From Salipiger bermudensis (GTDB taxonomy: Bacteria; Pseudomonadota; Alphaproteobacteria; Rhodobacterales; Rhodobacteraceae), in contig NZ_JAIUZY010000007.1 of NCBI RefSeq assembly GCF_020171625.1, positions 180,553-244,552 on the forward strand: 64,000 nt of DNA, read 5' to 3'. The notes under the pieces were generated by a model. The model saw nothing but the letters and a program-made list of their open reading frames with translations. It was not told the DNA's origin and did no database searches. This document shows positions 29,742 through 41,682 of the stretch, piece by piece. Positions within the stretch are counted from its first letter, which is position 1, and every line of letters starts with the position of its first letter. Made by a program: the position numbers and the translations under genes.

Positions 29742-30412
29742 TCCTTTTCCTGAAGCATCACGACCACCGGGTCGGCCCCCTCAAGCGAAACACTCATTTC
29801 GAGCGCCTCTTCGCCGTTCCACACCCCCAGCACCTGCCAGCCATGCGCGACGTGGGTGTAGGTGATCTCGCGCCCGGCGTTTTCACCGTCGAGGATCTCG
29901 ACCCGCTCGCGCGGTGAATAGCGCACCATCTGCACCACGGTTTCCGGAAGCGCCGCCAGCGGCTGGGCGGTGATCTGAAGCGTGTCACCGTCGCGGCTCA
30001 GACTGACCCGCGCCGGCGCCGGCGTCTCGCTGGCATGGCGGATCGCGTCCACCACCTTCATTGGGCGCGACCCCACCACGTCATAGACCCCGCCCACCAT
30101 CATCTGGGGCGTGTAGATCGACCGGCGCCCGGCAGAGCGGGCATAGCCCTTCTGCCGCTGGGTGAAGGCCGGATCGGCGAAGTTGTCCTTCCAGCCGATA
30201 TAGTCCCAGTAATCGACATGCAGCGCCAGCGGGATCACGTTCTCCTGCTCGCCAAGCTCGGCCAGGATCGCGTCGGCTGCAGGGCACGAGGCGCAGCCCT
30301 GCGAGGTGAACAGCTCGACCACGACGGGCCGCTCTTCTGCGCCTGCCACCGTCGCCGAAACGGCAAGACAGGCAGCAGCGATCCATTGGCGCCATCGGCT
30401 GTGTCGAAGCAT
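29705..30412 (-). CDS. DUF1223 family exported thioredoxin-like protein
   Basis: A 235-residue protein with a signal peptide (MLRHSRWRQWIAAACLAVSA, cut after AGA). The mature start VVVELFTSQGCASCPAAD contains a CxxC thioredoxin-like active site and the conserved LHVDYWDYIGWKD block of DUF1223. It is probably a periplasmic redox or metal-handling protein; the family's function is not settled. The ATG at 30412 has only a weak AGGGAAAAG site; further upstream codons do not look like protein. Confidence 0.88.
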   Translation of the reverse strand: MLRHSRWRQWIAAACLAVSATVAGAEERPVVVELFTSQGCASCPAADAILAELGEQENVIPLALHVDYWDYIGWKDNFADPAFTQRQKGYARSAGRRSIYTPQMMVGGVYDVVGSRPMKVVDAIRHASETPAPARVSLSRDGDTLQITAQPLAALPETVVQMVRYSPRERVEILDGENAGREITYTHVAHGWQVLGVWNGEEALEMSVSLEGADPVVVMLQEKDHGAILAAARLR

Positions 30413-30642
30413 CGGTCGTCTTTTCCCTGTATTTCCCCCGATCCGGCCTACCCAAACGCGTCTGAAATAACCAATCAAGGTTTTGCGAGAGCGGGTGAAG
30501 CGCCCTGACAGTGGCCCCGATGCAAATAATTGGTATCCTACGGTATACAATTTGGCGTAAAGCCCTTGAAGACTAGATGCTCATGCGCCAGTTATTCGAG
30601 AAGCACACGCTTTTCTCCAGCCATCATGCAAGGGAGCCAGAC
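30413..30642. promoter_or_regulatory. Divergent control region of DUF1223 gene and acnA
   Basis: A 230-bp region with an AT-rich patch at about 30515-30560 that includes an imperfect dyad (AATTG and CAATT flanking GGTAT/GTATAC). It should contain the acnA promoter. No precise boxes are called. Confidence 0.45.
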
Positions 30643-33414
<2,772 letters not shown>

Positions 33415-33425
33415 TATCTGATCGT

Positions 33426-33451
33426 GCCACCCGCGCTCCGGTGCGGGTGGC
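33426..33451 (+). terminator. First hairpin after acnA
   Basis: GCCACCCGC and GCGGGTGGC pair perfectly around an 8-base loop, 11 bp beyond the stop. It has no T-run of its own and is followed by a second, stronger structure. Confidence 0.6.
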
Positions 33452-33468
33452 CTTAGCCCTATAGACAG

Positions 33469-33497
33469 AAAGCCCGCCAGTTTTGCCGGCGGGCTTT
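33469..33497. terminator. Bidirectional Rho-independent terminator after acnA
   Basis: AAAGCCCGCC and GGCGGGCTTT pair over 10 bp around a 9-base loop. The A/T ends give a short T-run in both directions, so it can serve acnA on the plus strand and the small exported protein gene on the minus strand. Confidence 0.88.
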
Positions 33498-33558
33498 CTC
33501 ATTTGGTGAACCCATACCGTTCAGCGGAACGGGCACCTGTTAGAAGATCTACAGACAG

Positions 33559-33714
33559 TCAGTGGCAGTGCACACGACCGACTGCGGTTTCCATATGACA
33601 GCACTGCCCCGGAGGCGACGCCTTCCGACACCCGCCGCCATGGGCCGCAGCCGGAAGAGAGGTTGCTGCGAAGGTCAGTGTCACGAGACTGAACGCGATA
33701 ATACTCTTGAGCAT
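33559..33714 (-). CDS. Small exported Cys/His-rich protein, 51 residues
   Basis: The frame starts MLKSIIAFSLVTLTFAATSL with cleavage likely after AAA, leaving about 28 residues: HGGGCRKASPPGQCCHMETA and a final VHCH. Four cysteines and four histidines in so short a peptide suggest metal binding or disulfide bonding; function is unknown. It ends 62 bp before the shared terminator. Upstream is an AT-rich stretch (33725-33800) suited to a promoter, and AGGGA lies about 10 bases before the ATG. A plus-strand frame over the same bases does not look like protein. Confidence 0.72.
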   Translation of the reverse strand: MLKSIIAFSLVTLTFAATSLPAAAHGGGCRKASPPGQCCHMETAVGRVHCH

Positions 33715-33871
33715 CGGACCGGATCCCTTTTCGAATGGCGTCTAAAAAATAGAAAAGGTCAAACCGGTTCGCGCACGAGTTAACGGTTTGTTAACCTATC
33801 TTAAGACGCTAGCTCATAGGTCTGAACCGCGCAACGGGCGTGGTAACGAGCAGCCAAGTCTTGTCCCCTCT

Positions 33872-35548
33872 TCACCCGAACAGCCGTTTCGCCTCCTCCA
33901 CCGAGTACCGCCCAAGCCGCACGTCTTCCTCGACGAGAGCGCGGTCGCGCGTCGTAGGGTCGCCGTAGCCGCCACCGCCGGGGGTTTTCACCCGCACCCG
34001 GTCGCCCGCCACCAGCGAGATATCCTGCGCCTTCGACAGGTGCTCGGGCGTAAAGTTCTCGCCACCGCGCGTCACCGTCACTTCGTTGACCGCCCCGTCG
34101 CTCCCGCCGAGCGCGCCCTGCGGACCGAAGCGGCCATGATCCATCACGAAGCTCGCCCGCGCCTGCCCCTTCAGGATCTCGACCTCGTAGTCGAGCCCGA
34201 ATCCGCCGCGCTGCGCCCCCGCCCCGCCCGAGCCCTCACGCAGGGCGTAGCGGTGGTAGAGCACCGGGAACTGCTGCTCCATGATCTCGACCGGCGGCGC
34301 CTTGGAGATGCCGATGGTCGAGCAGCCGTTGGAGATGCCGTCGCCGCCCGCGTAGCCGCCGTACCCGCCGCCCGAGATCTGGTACATGACATAACTCTGC
34401 CCGGTCTCGGGCACCTCCCCCCCCAGCGCGAAGTTGCCCGAAGATCCGGCGGGGGATGCGCTCACCTTGTCGGGCAGCGCCTCGACCAGTGCCGCGAACA
34501 CCGCCTCGGCGATGCGCTGGCTGACCTCCGCCGCGCAGCCCGAGACGGGGCGCGGGTATTGCGCGTCGAGGAAGGTGCCCTCGGGGCGCTTGACGGTGAG
34601 CGGCTCGAAGGCGCCGGCGCTGATCGGCACGTCGGGGAAGATGTGCCGCATGGCGAGGTAGACCGAACTCAGCGTGGTGGCGATGACCGAGTTCATCGGC
34701 CCCTGGCAAGGCGGGCTGGAGCCCGCGAAGTCGAAGGTCAGCCCTTCACCATCGGCGGTCACCGCGAGCCTGATCTCGAGCGGTTCGTTCACCACGCCGT
34801 CGCTGTCGATATAGGCGGTGGAGCGGTAGGTGCCCGGCGGGATCCGGGCGATCTGCGCCCGCATCTGCTCGGCGGCGCGGCTGCGCAGCTCGCCGATGGC
34901 CGCGCGCACGGTGTCGTCGCCGTAGCGATCGAGCAGCCGCGTGAGCCGCGCCTCGCCCACGTAGAGCGCCGCCGCCTGCGCCTTGACATCGCCGATGCGC
35001 TGATCGGCGACGCGGATGTTGGAGCAGATGATGGCGTAGATCTCCGGGTCGAGCTCGCCGTTCTTGAACAGCCGCACCGGCGGCAGGCGCAGCCCCTCCT
35101 GCTCGACCGCCGTGGCCGAGGCCGAGAACCCGCCGGGAACCGCGCCGCCTGTGTCGGGCCAGTGGCCGGTGTTGGACAGCCAACAGAAGATCTCGCCATT
35201 GCGCCAGACCGGCATGGCGAAGCGCACGTCCATCAGGTGGGTGCCGCCGAGATAGGGGTCGTTGACGATGTAGATGTCGCCGGGCTTCGGCGCGATCACC
35301 TTGCCCTCCGCGATCATCCGGATCAGCGTCCCGGTGGAATACTGCATGACGCCCACGAACACGGGCAGGCCTTGGGAGCCCTGGGCAATCAGGCTGCCAT
35401 CCTCGGCGGAATAGATCCCGTCGGAGCGGTCGTTGGCCTCGGCGATCACCGGCGAGAAGGCGGCGCGGGAGAACGACAGGTCCATCTCGTCGCAGACCTG
35501 CTGCAGGCCCGACTGGATGACGGTGAGGGTGATGGGATCGAGCGTCAT
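33872..35548 (-). CDS. Hydantoinase B/oxoprolinase family subunit (HyuB-like)
   Basis: A 558-residue HyuB-type subunit beginning MTLDPITLTVIQSGLQQVCDEM. Typical blocks include EANDRSDGIYSAEDG, NDPYLGGTHLMDV and the Gly-rich ISGGGYGGYAGGDG near residue 390. With HyuA it forms an ATP-dependent amidohydrolase that opens cyclic amides such as hydantoins or 5-oxoproline. GGAGG lies six bases before the ATG. It is the last gene of the minus-strand catabolic operon, 235 bp after hyuA. The substrate is likely a ring-reduced lactam given its neighbours (inference). Confidence 0.92.
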   Translation of the reverse strand: MTLDPITLTVIQSGLQQVCDEMDLSFSRAAFSPVIAEANDRSDGIYSAEDGSLIAQGSQGLPVFVGVMQYSTGTLIRMIAEGKVIAPKPGDIYIVNDPYLGGTHLMDVRFAMPVWRNGEIFCWLSNTGHWPDTGGAVPGGFSASATAVEQEGLRLPPVRLFKNGELDPEIYAIICSNIRVADQRIGDVKAQAAALYVGEARLTRLLDRYGDDTVRAAIGELRSRAAEQMRAQIARIPPGTYRSTAYIDSDGVVNEPLEIRLAVTADGEGLTFDFAGSSPPCQGPMNSVIATTLSSVYLAMRHIFPDVPISAGAFEPLTVKRPEGTFLDAQYPRPVSGCAAEVSQRIAEAVFAALVEALPDKVSASPAGSSGNFALGGEVPETGQSYVMYQISGGGYGGYAGGDGISNGCSTIGISKAPPVEIMEQQFPVLYHRYALREGSGGAGAQRGGFGLDYEVEILKGQARASFVMDHGRFGPQGALGGSDGAVNEVTVTRGGENFTPEHLSKAQDISLVAGDRVRVKTPGGGGYGDPTTRDRALVEEDVRLGRYSVEEAKRLFG

Positions 35549-35588
35549 GTCAGACCTCCGAAGGCTGCGCGGGCGGAGAGGAAGGATG

Positions 35589-35620
35589 CCTCCGGCGGGA
35601 GTATTTTTGACGAAGAGAAG
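35589..35620 (-). repeat. Intergenic AAATACTCC repeat, copy C (short form)
   Basis: On the minus strand the core reads AAAAATACTCCCGCCGGAGG. It lies between hyuA and hyuB inside an operon and in the opposite direction to copies A, B and D. Copy D at 57973 shares its CCCGCCGGAGG end. Confidence 0.65.
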
Positions 35621-35783
35621 CCGGGGGACGCGCCTTTGTCGTCTCTTCGTCTGACATCCGCCACGGGGCGCGGATGGGCGCCAAGAAAAGCGTCCGGGGG
35701 ACGGTTTCGCCCGGCCGCGGGCGGCGCCCAGGGGGCGGGGTGCGACACCCCCACTCCGGCACCGGAGTTCTCGATGCCGCCGG

Positions 35784-37895
35784 TCATCTGCGCGGCCCCA
35801 CGGTCACGATGAGATTGCCGTCGGCATCCTGGGTGGCGACGTCGCCGGGTTCGAGCACCAGCGTGCAGTCCATCTGCTCGACGATCGCCGGGCCCGCGAG
35901 CGTGGCATCCGCCGGCAGGTGGTCGCGCCAGTAGACCGGCGTGTCGATCCACGCCTCGAAGAACACCGGGCGGGCGCCCGTGCGGGCCTCCTGAAGCGTC
36001 GCCTTGCGCCCCGAGGCATCGATCAGCGCCGAGAGGTCGATCTCGGGCCGGCGGCCGATCACCGAGGTGTTGACGTTGACCAGCGCCGCGCGGATCTCCG
36101 GCAGCTTGACCTGGAAGCGCCGGAAATACGCCTCTTCGAACAGCGCCTGCAATTCCTCCCGCGTGGGGGTCGCCGAGGGCAGCGGCACGCGCAGCAGGTG
36201 GGTCTGGCCGATGAAGCGCATCTCGACCGAGACGGCGATCTTCTCCTCGGCGATCTCGACGCGCTCGCGCCCGATGGCGGCGCGGCCCTCCTCGATCTGA
36301 CGGACGAAAAGCGCGTGCACCTCGTCCATGTCGCAGGCATCCAGAGGCTGGTTCACCGTGGCCACGTAATCGTGGCGCAGATCGGCCACCACGCAGCCCA
36401 GCGCGTTGGTAATGCCGGGCCGTGCCGGCACCAGCACCCGCGGCACGCCCAGTTCGCGCGCGATGGCGCAGGCGTGCAGCGGTCCGGCCCCGCCAAAGGC
36501 GAAGAGCGCGAAGTCGCGCGGGTCCTCCCCGAGCGAGATCGACACCATGCGCACGGCGTCGGCCATCTTGGCGGTGGCGATGCGCAGCACCGCGGCGGCC
36601 GCCTCGGTGGCATCTAGCCCCAGCGCATCGCCGAGCCGCGACTGGAAGGCGGCGCGGATCGTCGCGAGAGAGACCGCGCCGGAGATGGTGTTGAGCTTGC
36701 CCGGGTCCATCCGCCCGAGCACCATGTTGGCGTCCGAGATGGTGGGCTCGACGCCGCCCTTACCGTAGCAGATCGGACCCGGCTCCGATCCGGCGCTGTC
36801 GGGGCCGACCTGCAGGAGCCCCGCCGCATCGACCCGCGCGATCGAGCCGCCGCCGGCGCCCACGGTGCGCACGTCGACCATCGGCACGTGGATCGGCATG
36901 GCGTACTCGATCTCGATCTCGTGCGAGACCGCCGGATCGGCGCCGCGGATCATCGCCACATCGGTGGAGGTGCCGCCCATGTCATAGGTCAGAAGGTCGG
37001 GGATGCCCGCGCGCCGCCCGGTATAGGCGGCGGCCATGACCCCGGAGGCGGGGCCGGACATCACCGTTTTGGCCGCCTCCTCGGCCACGACGCGGGCCGA
37101 GACCATGCCGCCATTGCCGTTCATAACCAGCAGATCGCGCTCGTAGCCGCGCTCCGACAGCCGGTCGGCCAGCCGCTCGACATAGCGCCGCAGTAAGGGC
37201 TGGACCGAGGCATTGACCGCCGCCGTGACGCCGCGCTCGTACTCGCGGCTTTCCGAGATCAGCGCGTGCCCGAGGGTGATGTTGCCGTTGGGCCAGACCT
37301 CGCGGGCGATCTCGCCGGCGCGGATCTCGTGGGCGGGGTTGGCATAGGCGTGCAGGAAATGGATCACCAGCGCCTCGCAGCCCTTGTCGCGCAGCTCTGC
37401 AAGCGCGGCGCGCAGGGCGTCTTCATCGAGGGCTGTGTATTCAGAGCCGTCCGCCAACATCCGCTCGGGGACCTCGAGCCGCAGATCGCGCGGGATGATC
37501 GGGCGGAACTGGCCGGTCATGCCATAGGCGTGCGGTCGGGTGCGGCGGCCAAGCTCGAGCACGTCGCGAAAGCCCAGTGTCGTCACCAGCCCGGTCTTGC
37601 AGAGCCGGCGTTCGAGCACCGCATTGGTGGTCGTGGTGGTGCCGTGCACGATCAGGTCGAGGGCCGCGGCATTCACCGAGGCCACATCGAGCGCCGCCAG
37701 CACCCCCTTCGACTGGTTGTCGAGCGTGGTGGGCACCTTGGCGAGCTTCACCACCCGCGCCTTGCTGTCGTAGAACACCAGATCGGTGAAGGTGCCGCCC
37801 ACGTCGATCCCGGCGAAGCGGCCGGTGAGGGTCTTGTCGGTCATCTCGGGGGCCTTTCCTGCGGCATCTGCCGGGGGCATGTCGTCGCGCATCAT
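35784..37895 (-). CDS. Hydantoinase A/oxoprolinase family subunit (HyuA-like)
   Basis: A 703-residue HyuA-type protein with two ATPase motifs of the actin/sugar-kinase fold: AGIDVGGTFTDLVFYD near residue 28 and LTYDMGGTSTDVAMI near residue 300. It supplies the ATP-dependent half of the cyclic-amide hydrolase made with HyuB. The ATG at 37895 overlaps the stop of the upstream Mo-hydroxylase gene in an ATGA arrangement; a second ATG at 37844 with AAAGG upstream would give a protein 17 residues shorter, and either may be used. Confidence 0.92.
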   Translation of the reverse strand: MMRDDMPPADAAGKAPEMTDKTLTGRFAGIDVGGTFTDLVFYDSKARVVKLAKVPTTLDNQSKGVLAALDVASVNAAALDLIVHGTTTTTNAVLERRLCKTGLVTTLGFRDVLELGRRTRPHAYGMTGQFRPIIPRDLRLEVPERMLADGSEYTALDEDALRAALAELRDKGCEALVIHFLHAYANPAHEIRAGEIAREVWPNGNITLGHALISESREYERGVTAAVNASVQPLLRRYVERLADRLSERGYERDLLVMNGNGGMVSARVVAEEAAKTVMSGPASGVMAAAYTGRRAGIPDLLTYDMGGTSTDVAMIRGADPAVSHEIEIEYAMPIHVPMVDVRTVGAGGGSIARVDAAGLLQVGPDSAGSEPGPICYGKGGVEPTISDANMVLGRMDPGKLNTISGAVSLATIRAAFQSRLGDALGLDATEAAAAVLRIATAKMADAVRMVSISLGEDPRDFALFAFGGAGPLHACAIARELGVPRVLVPARPGITNALGCVVADLRHDYVATVNQPLDACDMDEVHALFVRQIEEGRAAIGRERVEIAEEKIAVSVEMRFIGQTHLLRVPLPSATPTREELQALFEEAYFRRFQVKLPEIRAALVNVNTSVIGRRPEIDLSALIDASGRKATLQEARTGARPVFFEAWIDTPVYWRDHLPADATLAGPAIVEQMDCTLVLEPGDVATQDADGNLIVTVGPRR

Positions 37896-40609
37896 GTGCC
37901 CGTCCCTGCGGCGCGGATGGCCGCGCGGACGGTGTCGGGCGTTGCGGGGAGGTGATGGACGCGGGCGCCGGTGGCGTGAGCGATGGCGTTGAGCACCGCC
38001 GGCGCGGTGGGGATCAGGCAGTGCTCACCGAGGCCCTTGGCACCATAGGGGCCATGGGCGTCGCCGCTCTCGATGACCAGGCTCTCGATCGGGGGCACGT
38101 CGCCGATGGTTGGGATGAGGTAGTCGTGCAGGTTCTCGGTGCGGCCCGGAAGGAACTCCTCCATCAGTGCGAGGCCAATGCCCTGCGCCACGCCGCCCTC
38201 GATCTGGCCCTCGACCAGCAAGGGATTGATCGCCCGGCCCACGTCATGCGCGGCGACGATGCGCAGCAGCCTGACCGTGCCCAGCGCCATGTCGACCTCG
38301 AGCTCGCAGATCTGCGCCGCGGTGCCGAAGACGGCATAGGGATCGCCCTGCCCGTTCTCGTCCAGCGGCGTGGTCGGCGGGTCGTAGCTCTCGACCGCCT
38401 CGATGGCGTAGCCTTCGGAGGGCTCCAGCTCGACCCGCACCGTGGTACCGGCATCCGACAGCGTGATGCCGCCGTCCTCGAGCGTGATGGTGGCCTCCTC
38501 GGAGACGTTGCCCAGCCGCAGGATCTTGGCCCGGAGCGCCGCGCCACAGAGCCGGGCGGCATTGCCCGAGATATAGGTCTGGCGGCTGGCCGAGGTCTTG
38601 CCGGCATCGGGGGTGATGTCGGTGTCGGGGCCGAGTATGGTGATCTGGCCGACCGGCACGCCCAGCGCCTCGGCAAAGATCTGCGCGATGACAGTGTTGG
38701 CCCCCTGCCCAATATCCACCGCGCCCTGATGCAGGCAGAGCGTGCCCTCGGGCGTGATCCCCGCGCGGATCGTGGACGGGTTCGAGATCGAGGTGTTGCC
38801 GCAGCCGTACCAGCCCGCCGCGATGCCCACGCCGCGCTTCTTCGCCGTGTTCGTGGCGTTAAAGGCCTCGGCCTCGGCCAATGCCTTGTCCCAATGCGGC
38901 TTGAGCGCATCGAAGCAGGCGTCGATGCCCATGCCGGTCTCGAAGACCTGCCCGGTCACGGTCGGATCCCCATTGCCGAGGCAGTTGAGGCGCCGGAACG
39001 CCAGACGGTCCATGTTCAGCTTCTCGGCCAGCAGGTCGTAGAGCTGCTCCTGCGCCACCGCCGATTGCGGCACGCCGAAGCCGCGGAAGGCCCCGGCGGG
39101 CGCGGTGTTGGTGTGGATGCCCGCGCTCTTCGCCTCGTAGTTCGGGGTCTTGTAGGGGCCGGAGGCGTGGATCGGCACGCGGTTGGCGACGGTCGGGCCC
39201 CAGCTGGCATAGGCGCCGGTGTTGAACACCCCGTCGAAGCGCACCGCGCTGATCCGGCCCTCGGCATCCGCGCCGATCTCCATGTGCACCTGGCTCGGAT
39301 GCCGCTTGGTCGAGGTCGCGATGGATTCCGTGCGGGTGTAGGCAAGGCGCACGGGCCGATTCAGGATCCACGCCGCCAGCGCGACATAGGGCTGCGCGGT
39401 GAGGTCGAGCTTGGAGCCGAAGCCGCCGCCGGTCGCCGTGGGCAGGATGCGCACCTGCTCCGGTGCGAGCCCCATGATCCCGGCGATGCCGTCGCGGTTC
39501 ATGAACGGCGCCTGCGTGCAGCACTGCACCTCGATGCGGTCGCCCACGCGCCGGGCCGAGGCGGCCTCGGGCTCGATATAGCCATGCTCGATGAAGCCGG
39601 TGGAGAAATCACCCGAGACCACGTGCGCGGCCCTGCCCATCGCCTCGGCGGCATTGCCGCGCGCCACGTAGCCGCGGCACATGACATTCGCGGCGCGGTC
39701 TTCATGCAGCAGAGCGGCGGTGTCGGCGCCCTCCGGGGTGAGGACCGAGGGCAATTCCTCCCACGTGACGGGAAACCGCCCCATCGCCGCGAGCGCCTCG
39801 CGGTTGCCGATCACGGCGGCCACCGCCTCGCCCCGGAAGCGAGTCTCACCTTCGGCAAAGACCGGCTGGTCCTCGAAGCCCGGAATGACGCCGAAGCGGT
39901 TCTCACCGGGCACGTTCTGCGCGGTGAGGATCAGCTCGAGAGCGTTCTCCTTACGGAAGGCCTCGAGATCGCCGAAGCGGAAGCTTGCCCGGTGGAATGG
40001 CGCGCGGATCACCTGCACGGTGAGCGCATCCGCCGGCGCCACGTCGTCGCCGAAGCGCTCGCTTCCGTTGACCTTGGGCCAGCCGTCGAGCCTTGCGATG
40101 GGCGCGCCAATGCCGCCCTCGGCCAGAGGCGCCGTCGTCGAGGCGTCGAGCACGGCGGCGATGATCTTGCGGTAGCCGGTGCAGCGGCAAAGCACGCCGC
40201 CCAGCGCGTCCGACACGCTGTCTTCGGTCAGCGCCTCGCCCGAGCGCAGGAGTGCGACCGCCGAGACCATCATGCCCGGCGTGCAGATGCCGCATTGCGC
40301 CGCCTGATGGCGCTGGAAGCTCTGCGCCAAGCGCTCGGCGTCGCGGTCGCGCGCCACCAGCCCGGCCTGTGTCTCGATCTCGCAGCCCTGCGCCTGACCG
40401 GCGGCGATCATGCAGGCGCAGACCGGCGCGCCGTCGAGCAGCACGGTACAGGCGCCGCAATCGCCGGCGTTGCAGCCGACCTTGACGTCACGCGCCCCGG
40501 CGCGCTCGCGCAGCACCTCCGAGAGGCGCGCGGTGGGATCGGCGGGCACCGTGATCTCGGCCCCGTTGAGCGTGAAGCCGATATGGCCCTGCGGCGCATC
40601 AAGCGACAT
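37892..40609 (-). CDS. Fused [2Fe-2S]/molybdopterin subunit of a xanthine dehydrogenase-family hydroxylase
   Basis: A 905-residue fusion. Residues 1-160 are the small iron-sulfur subunit: plant-type cluster Cys46, 51, 54, 66 and second cluster Cys106, 109, 141, 143. The rest is the large Mo-cofactor subunit with TGGGFGSKLDL, PAGAFRGFG and the catalytic glutamate in AKGLGEHC. Such enzymes insert oxygen from water into N-heterocycles or aldehydes. Usually these two parts are separate genes when a separate FAD gene is present. It overlaps the FAD subunit gene by 11 bp and hyuA by 4 bp. Substrate is not readable from sequence. Confidence 0.92.
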   Translation of the reverse strand: MSLDAPQGHIGFTLNGAEITVPADPTARLSEVLRERAGARDVKVGCNAGDCGACTVLLDGAPVCACMIAAGQAQGCEIETQAGLVARDRDAERLAQSFQRHQAAQCGICTPGMMVSAVALLRSGEALTEDSVSDALGGVLCRCTGYRKIIAAVLDASTTAPLAEGGIGAPIARLDGWPKVNGSERFGDDVAPADALTVQVIRAPFHRASFRFGDLEAFRKENALELILTAQNVPGENRFGVIPGFEDQPVFAEGETRFRGEAVAAVIGNREALAAMGRFPVTWEELPSVLTPEGADTAALLHEDRAANVMCRGYVARGNAAEAMGRAAHVVSGDFSTGFIEHGYIEPEAASARRVGDRIEVQCCTQAPFMNRDGIAGIMGLAPEQVRILPTATGGGFGSKLDLTAQPYVALAAWILNRPVRLAYTRTESIATSTKRHPSQVHMEIGADAEGRISAVRFDGVFNTGAYASWGPTVANRVPIHASGPYKTPNYEAKSAGIHTNTAPAGAFRGFGVPQSAVAQEQLYDLLAEKLNMDRLAFRRLNCLGNGDPTVTGQVFETGMGIDACFDALKPHWDKALAEAEAFNATNTAKKRGVGIAAGWYGCGNTSISNPSTIRAGITPEGTLCLHQGAVDIGQGANTVIAQIFAEALGVPVGQITILGPDTDITPDAGKTSASRQTYISGNAARLCGAALRAKILRLGNVSEEATITLEDGGITLSDAGTTVRVELEPSEGYAIEAVESYDPPTTPLDENGQGDPYAVFGTAAQICELEVDMALGTVRLLRIVAAHDVGRAINPLLVEGQIEGGVAQGIGLALMEEFLPGRTENLHDYLIPTIGDVPPIESLVIESGDAHGPYGAKGLGEHCLIPTAPAVLNAIAHATGARVHHLPATPDTVRAAIRAAGTGT

Positions 40610-41447
40610 GGGGCACCTCCTTGTCGGTGAGCGCCGCCTGCCCGATGGCGCGGGCGACGAGCGTGGCGACGGCCTCGCGGCGGTAGCCGGCCCCGGCGCG
40701 CACGTCGTCGATCGGGCTGAGCTCGGGGTAGTCGTATGTCAGCGCCGCCTGCCCGGCCTGCGAGATGGTCTTGCCGGCAAGCGCGGCCTCGAGCGCAGGA
40801 AGCCGCCGCGCCACCGGCGAGCACGCGCCCACCGCGAGCCGCGCGCTCTTTATGGCATCCCCCTCGGTCTCGACCACCGCCGAGACCATGGCGATGGAAA
40901 TCACCAGGTAGCGCCGCGCGCCCAGCTTGAAGAAGGCGCCCCGCCCGTCCGCCTCGGGGATCAGCAGCGCGGTGAGGATCTCGCCCGGCGCCAAATGCGT
41001 GGCGCGCGGGCCGGTGATGAAGTCGCCGAGCGGCATCCGGCGCGTGCCCGAGGGGGCGGCCAGTTCGACCTCCGCGTCGAGCGCCAGCAGCGCCGGCACC
41101 CCATCCGCCGCCGGAGAGGCGTTGCAGAGGTTGCCGGCGACGGTGCCCGTGTTCTGGATCTGCACCGAGCCCACCTCGCGCGCGGCGGCCTTCAGCCCGT
41201 TGAAGAGCGGCGGCAGATCGGCCTTCAGCACCTGCGTCCAGGTGGTCGCGCCGCCGATGCGCCATCCCGTCTCGCTGCGGGAGATGCCGCGAAGACCGTC
41301 GACCCGCGTGAGATCGACCATCTCGGGCGGCGGGGTGCCGTCGCGCAGCGCCGGGTAGAGGTCGGTCCCGCCCGCCAGAGCGACCGCCCTGCCACCCTGC
41401 AGAAGCTCGAGCGCGGCCGAGAGCGATTCGGGGCGATGCAATGGCAT
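40599..41447 (-). CDS. FAD-binding subunit of the molybdenum hydroxylase
   Basis: A 282-residue CutM/XdhB-type FAD subunit. AGGTDLYPALRDG near residue 25 and SVQIQNTGTVAGNLCNASPA near residue 93 are the two flavin-binding blocks; a C-terminal CO_deh_flav_C domain follows. It passes electrons from the [2Fe-2S] clusters of the downstream fused subunit to the acceptor. It is the first gene of the minus-strand catabolic operon, and an operator-like site lies 64 bp upstream. Confidence 0.93.
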   Translation of the reverse strand: MPLHRPESLSAALELLQGGRAVALAGGTDLYPALRDGTPPPEMVDLTRVDGLRGISRSETGWRIGGATTWTQVLKADLPPLFNGLKAAAREVGSVQIQNTGTVAGNLCNASPAADGVPALLALDAEVELAAPSGTRRMPLGDFITGPRATHLAPGEILTALLIPEADGRGAFFKLGARRYLVISIAMVSAVVETEGDAIKSARLAVGACSPVARRLPALEAALAGKTISQAGQAALTYDYPELSPIDDVRAGAGYRREAVATLVARAIGQAALTDKEVPHVA

Positions 41448-41510
41448 TGGTCGTTCTCCTTGCTGGTCGCTGGGTTGGCCGGTCTGCGCCGCCTTCTTCG
41501 CCGCACTTCA

Positions 41511-41528
41511 TTCGTGTGCGAACAATTT
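41511..41528. promoter_or_regulatory. Operator-like 18-bp site 1, before the Mo-hydroxylase operon
   Basis: TTCGTGTGCGAACAATTT matches site 2 at 41683 in 14 of 18 positions, three of the four differences being G/A changes. The first 12 bases form the dyad TTCG-N4-CGAA. It is 64 bp upstream of the FAD subunit start. Confidence 0.5.
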
Positions 41529-41682
41529 TAAGTGTTAGCGTAGGGGCGGTTTCCGATTTCTGTCAATCGCCATCATCGCGCCCGTCACCGGCATCGGGCA
41601 GAATGCTGAAAAACGCGACACAGGTCCATCTCGGCCCGCGCCGTCACACCATGCCGCTTGACAGAATGGCCGGGGCCATGCG

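Noticed and set aside
33562..33783. Plus-strand frame of 73 codons downstream of acnA
   Set aside because: The opposite strand encodes a better small protein with a signal peptide and conserved-looking Cys/His pattern.
37952..40630. Plus-strand open frame of about 890 codons
   Set aside because: Antisense of the fused Mo-hydroxylase subunit; no recognisable domain.
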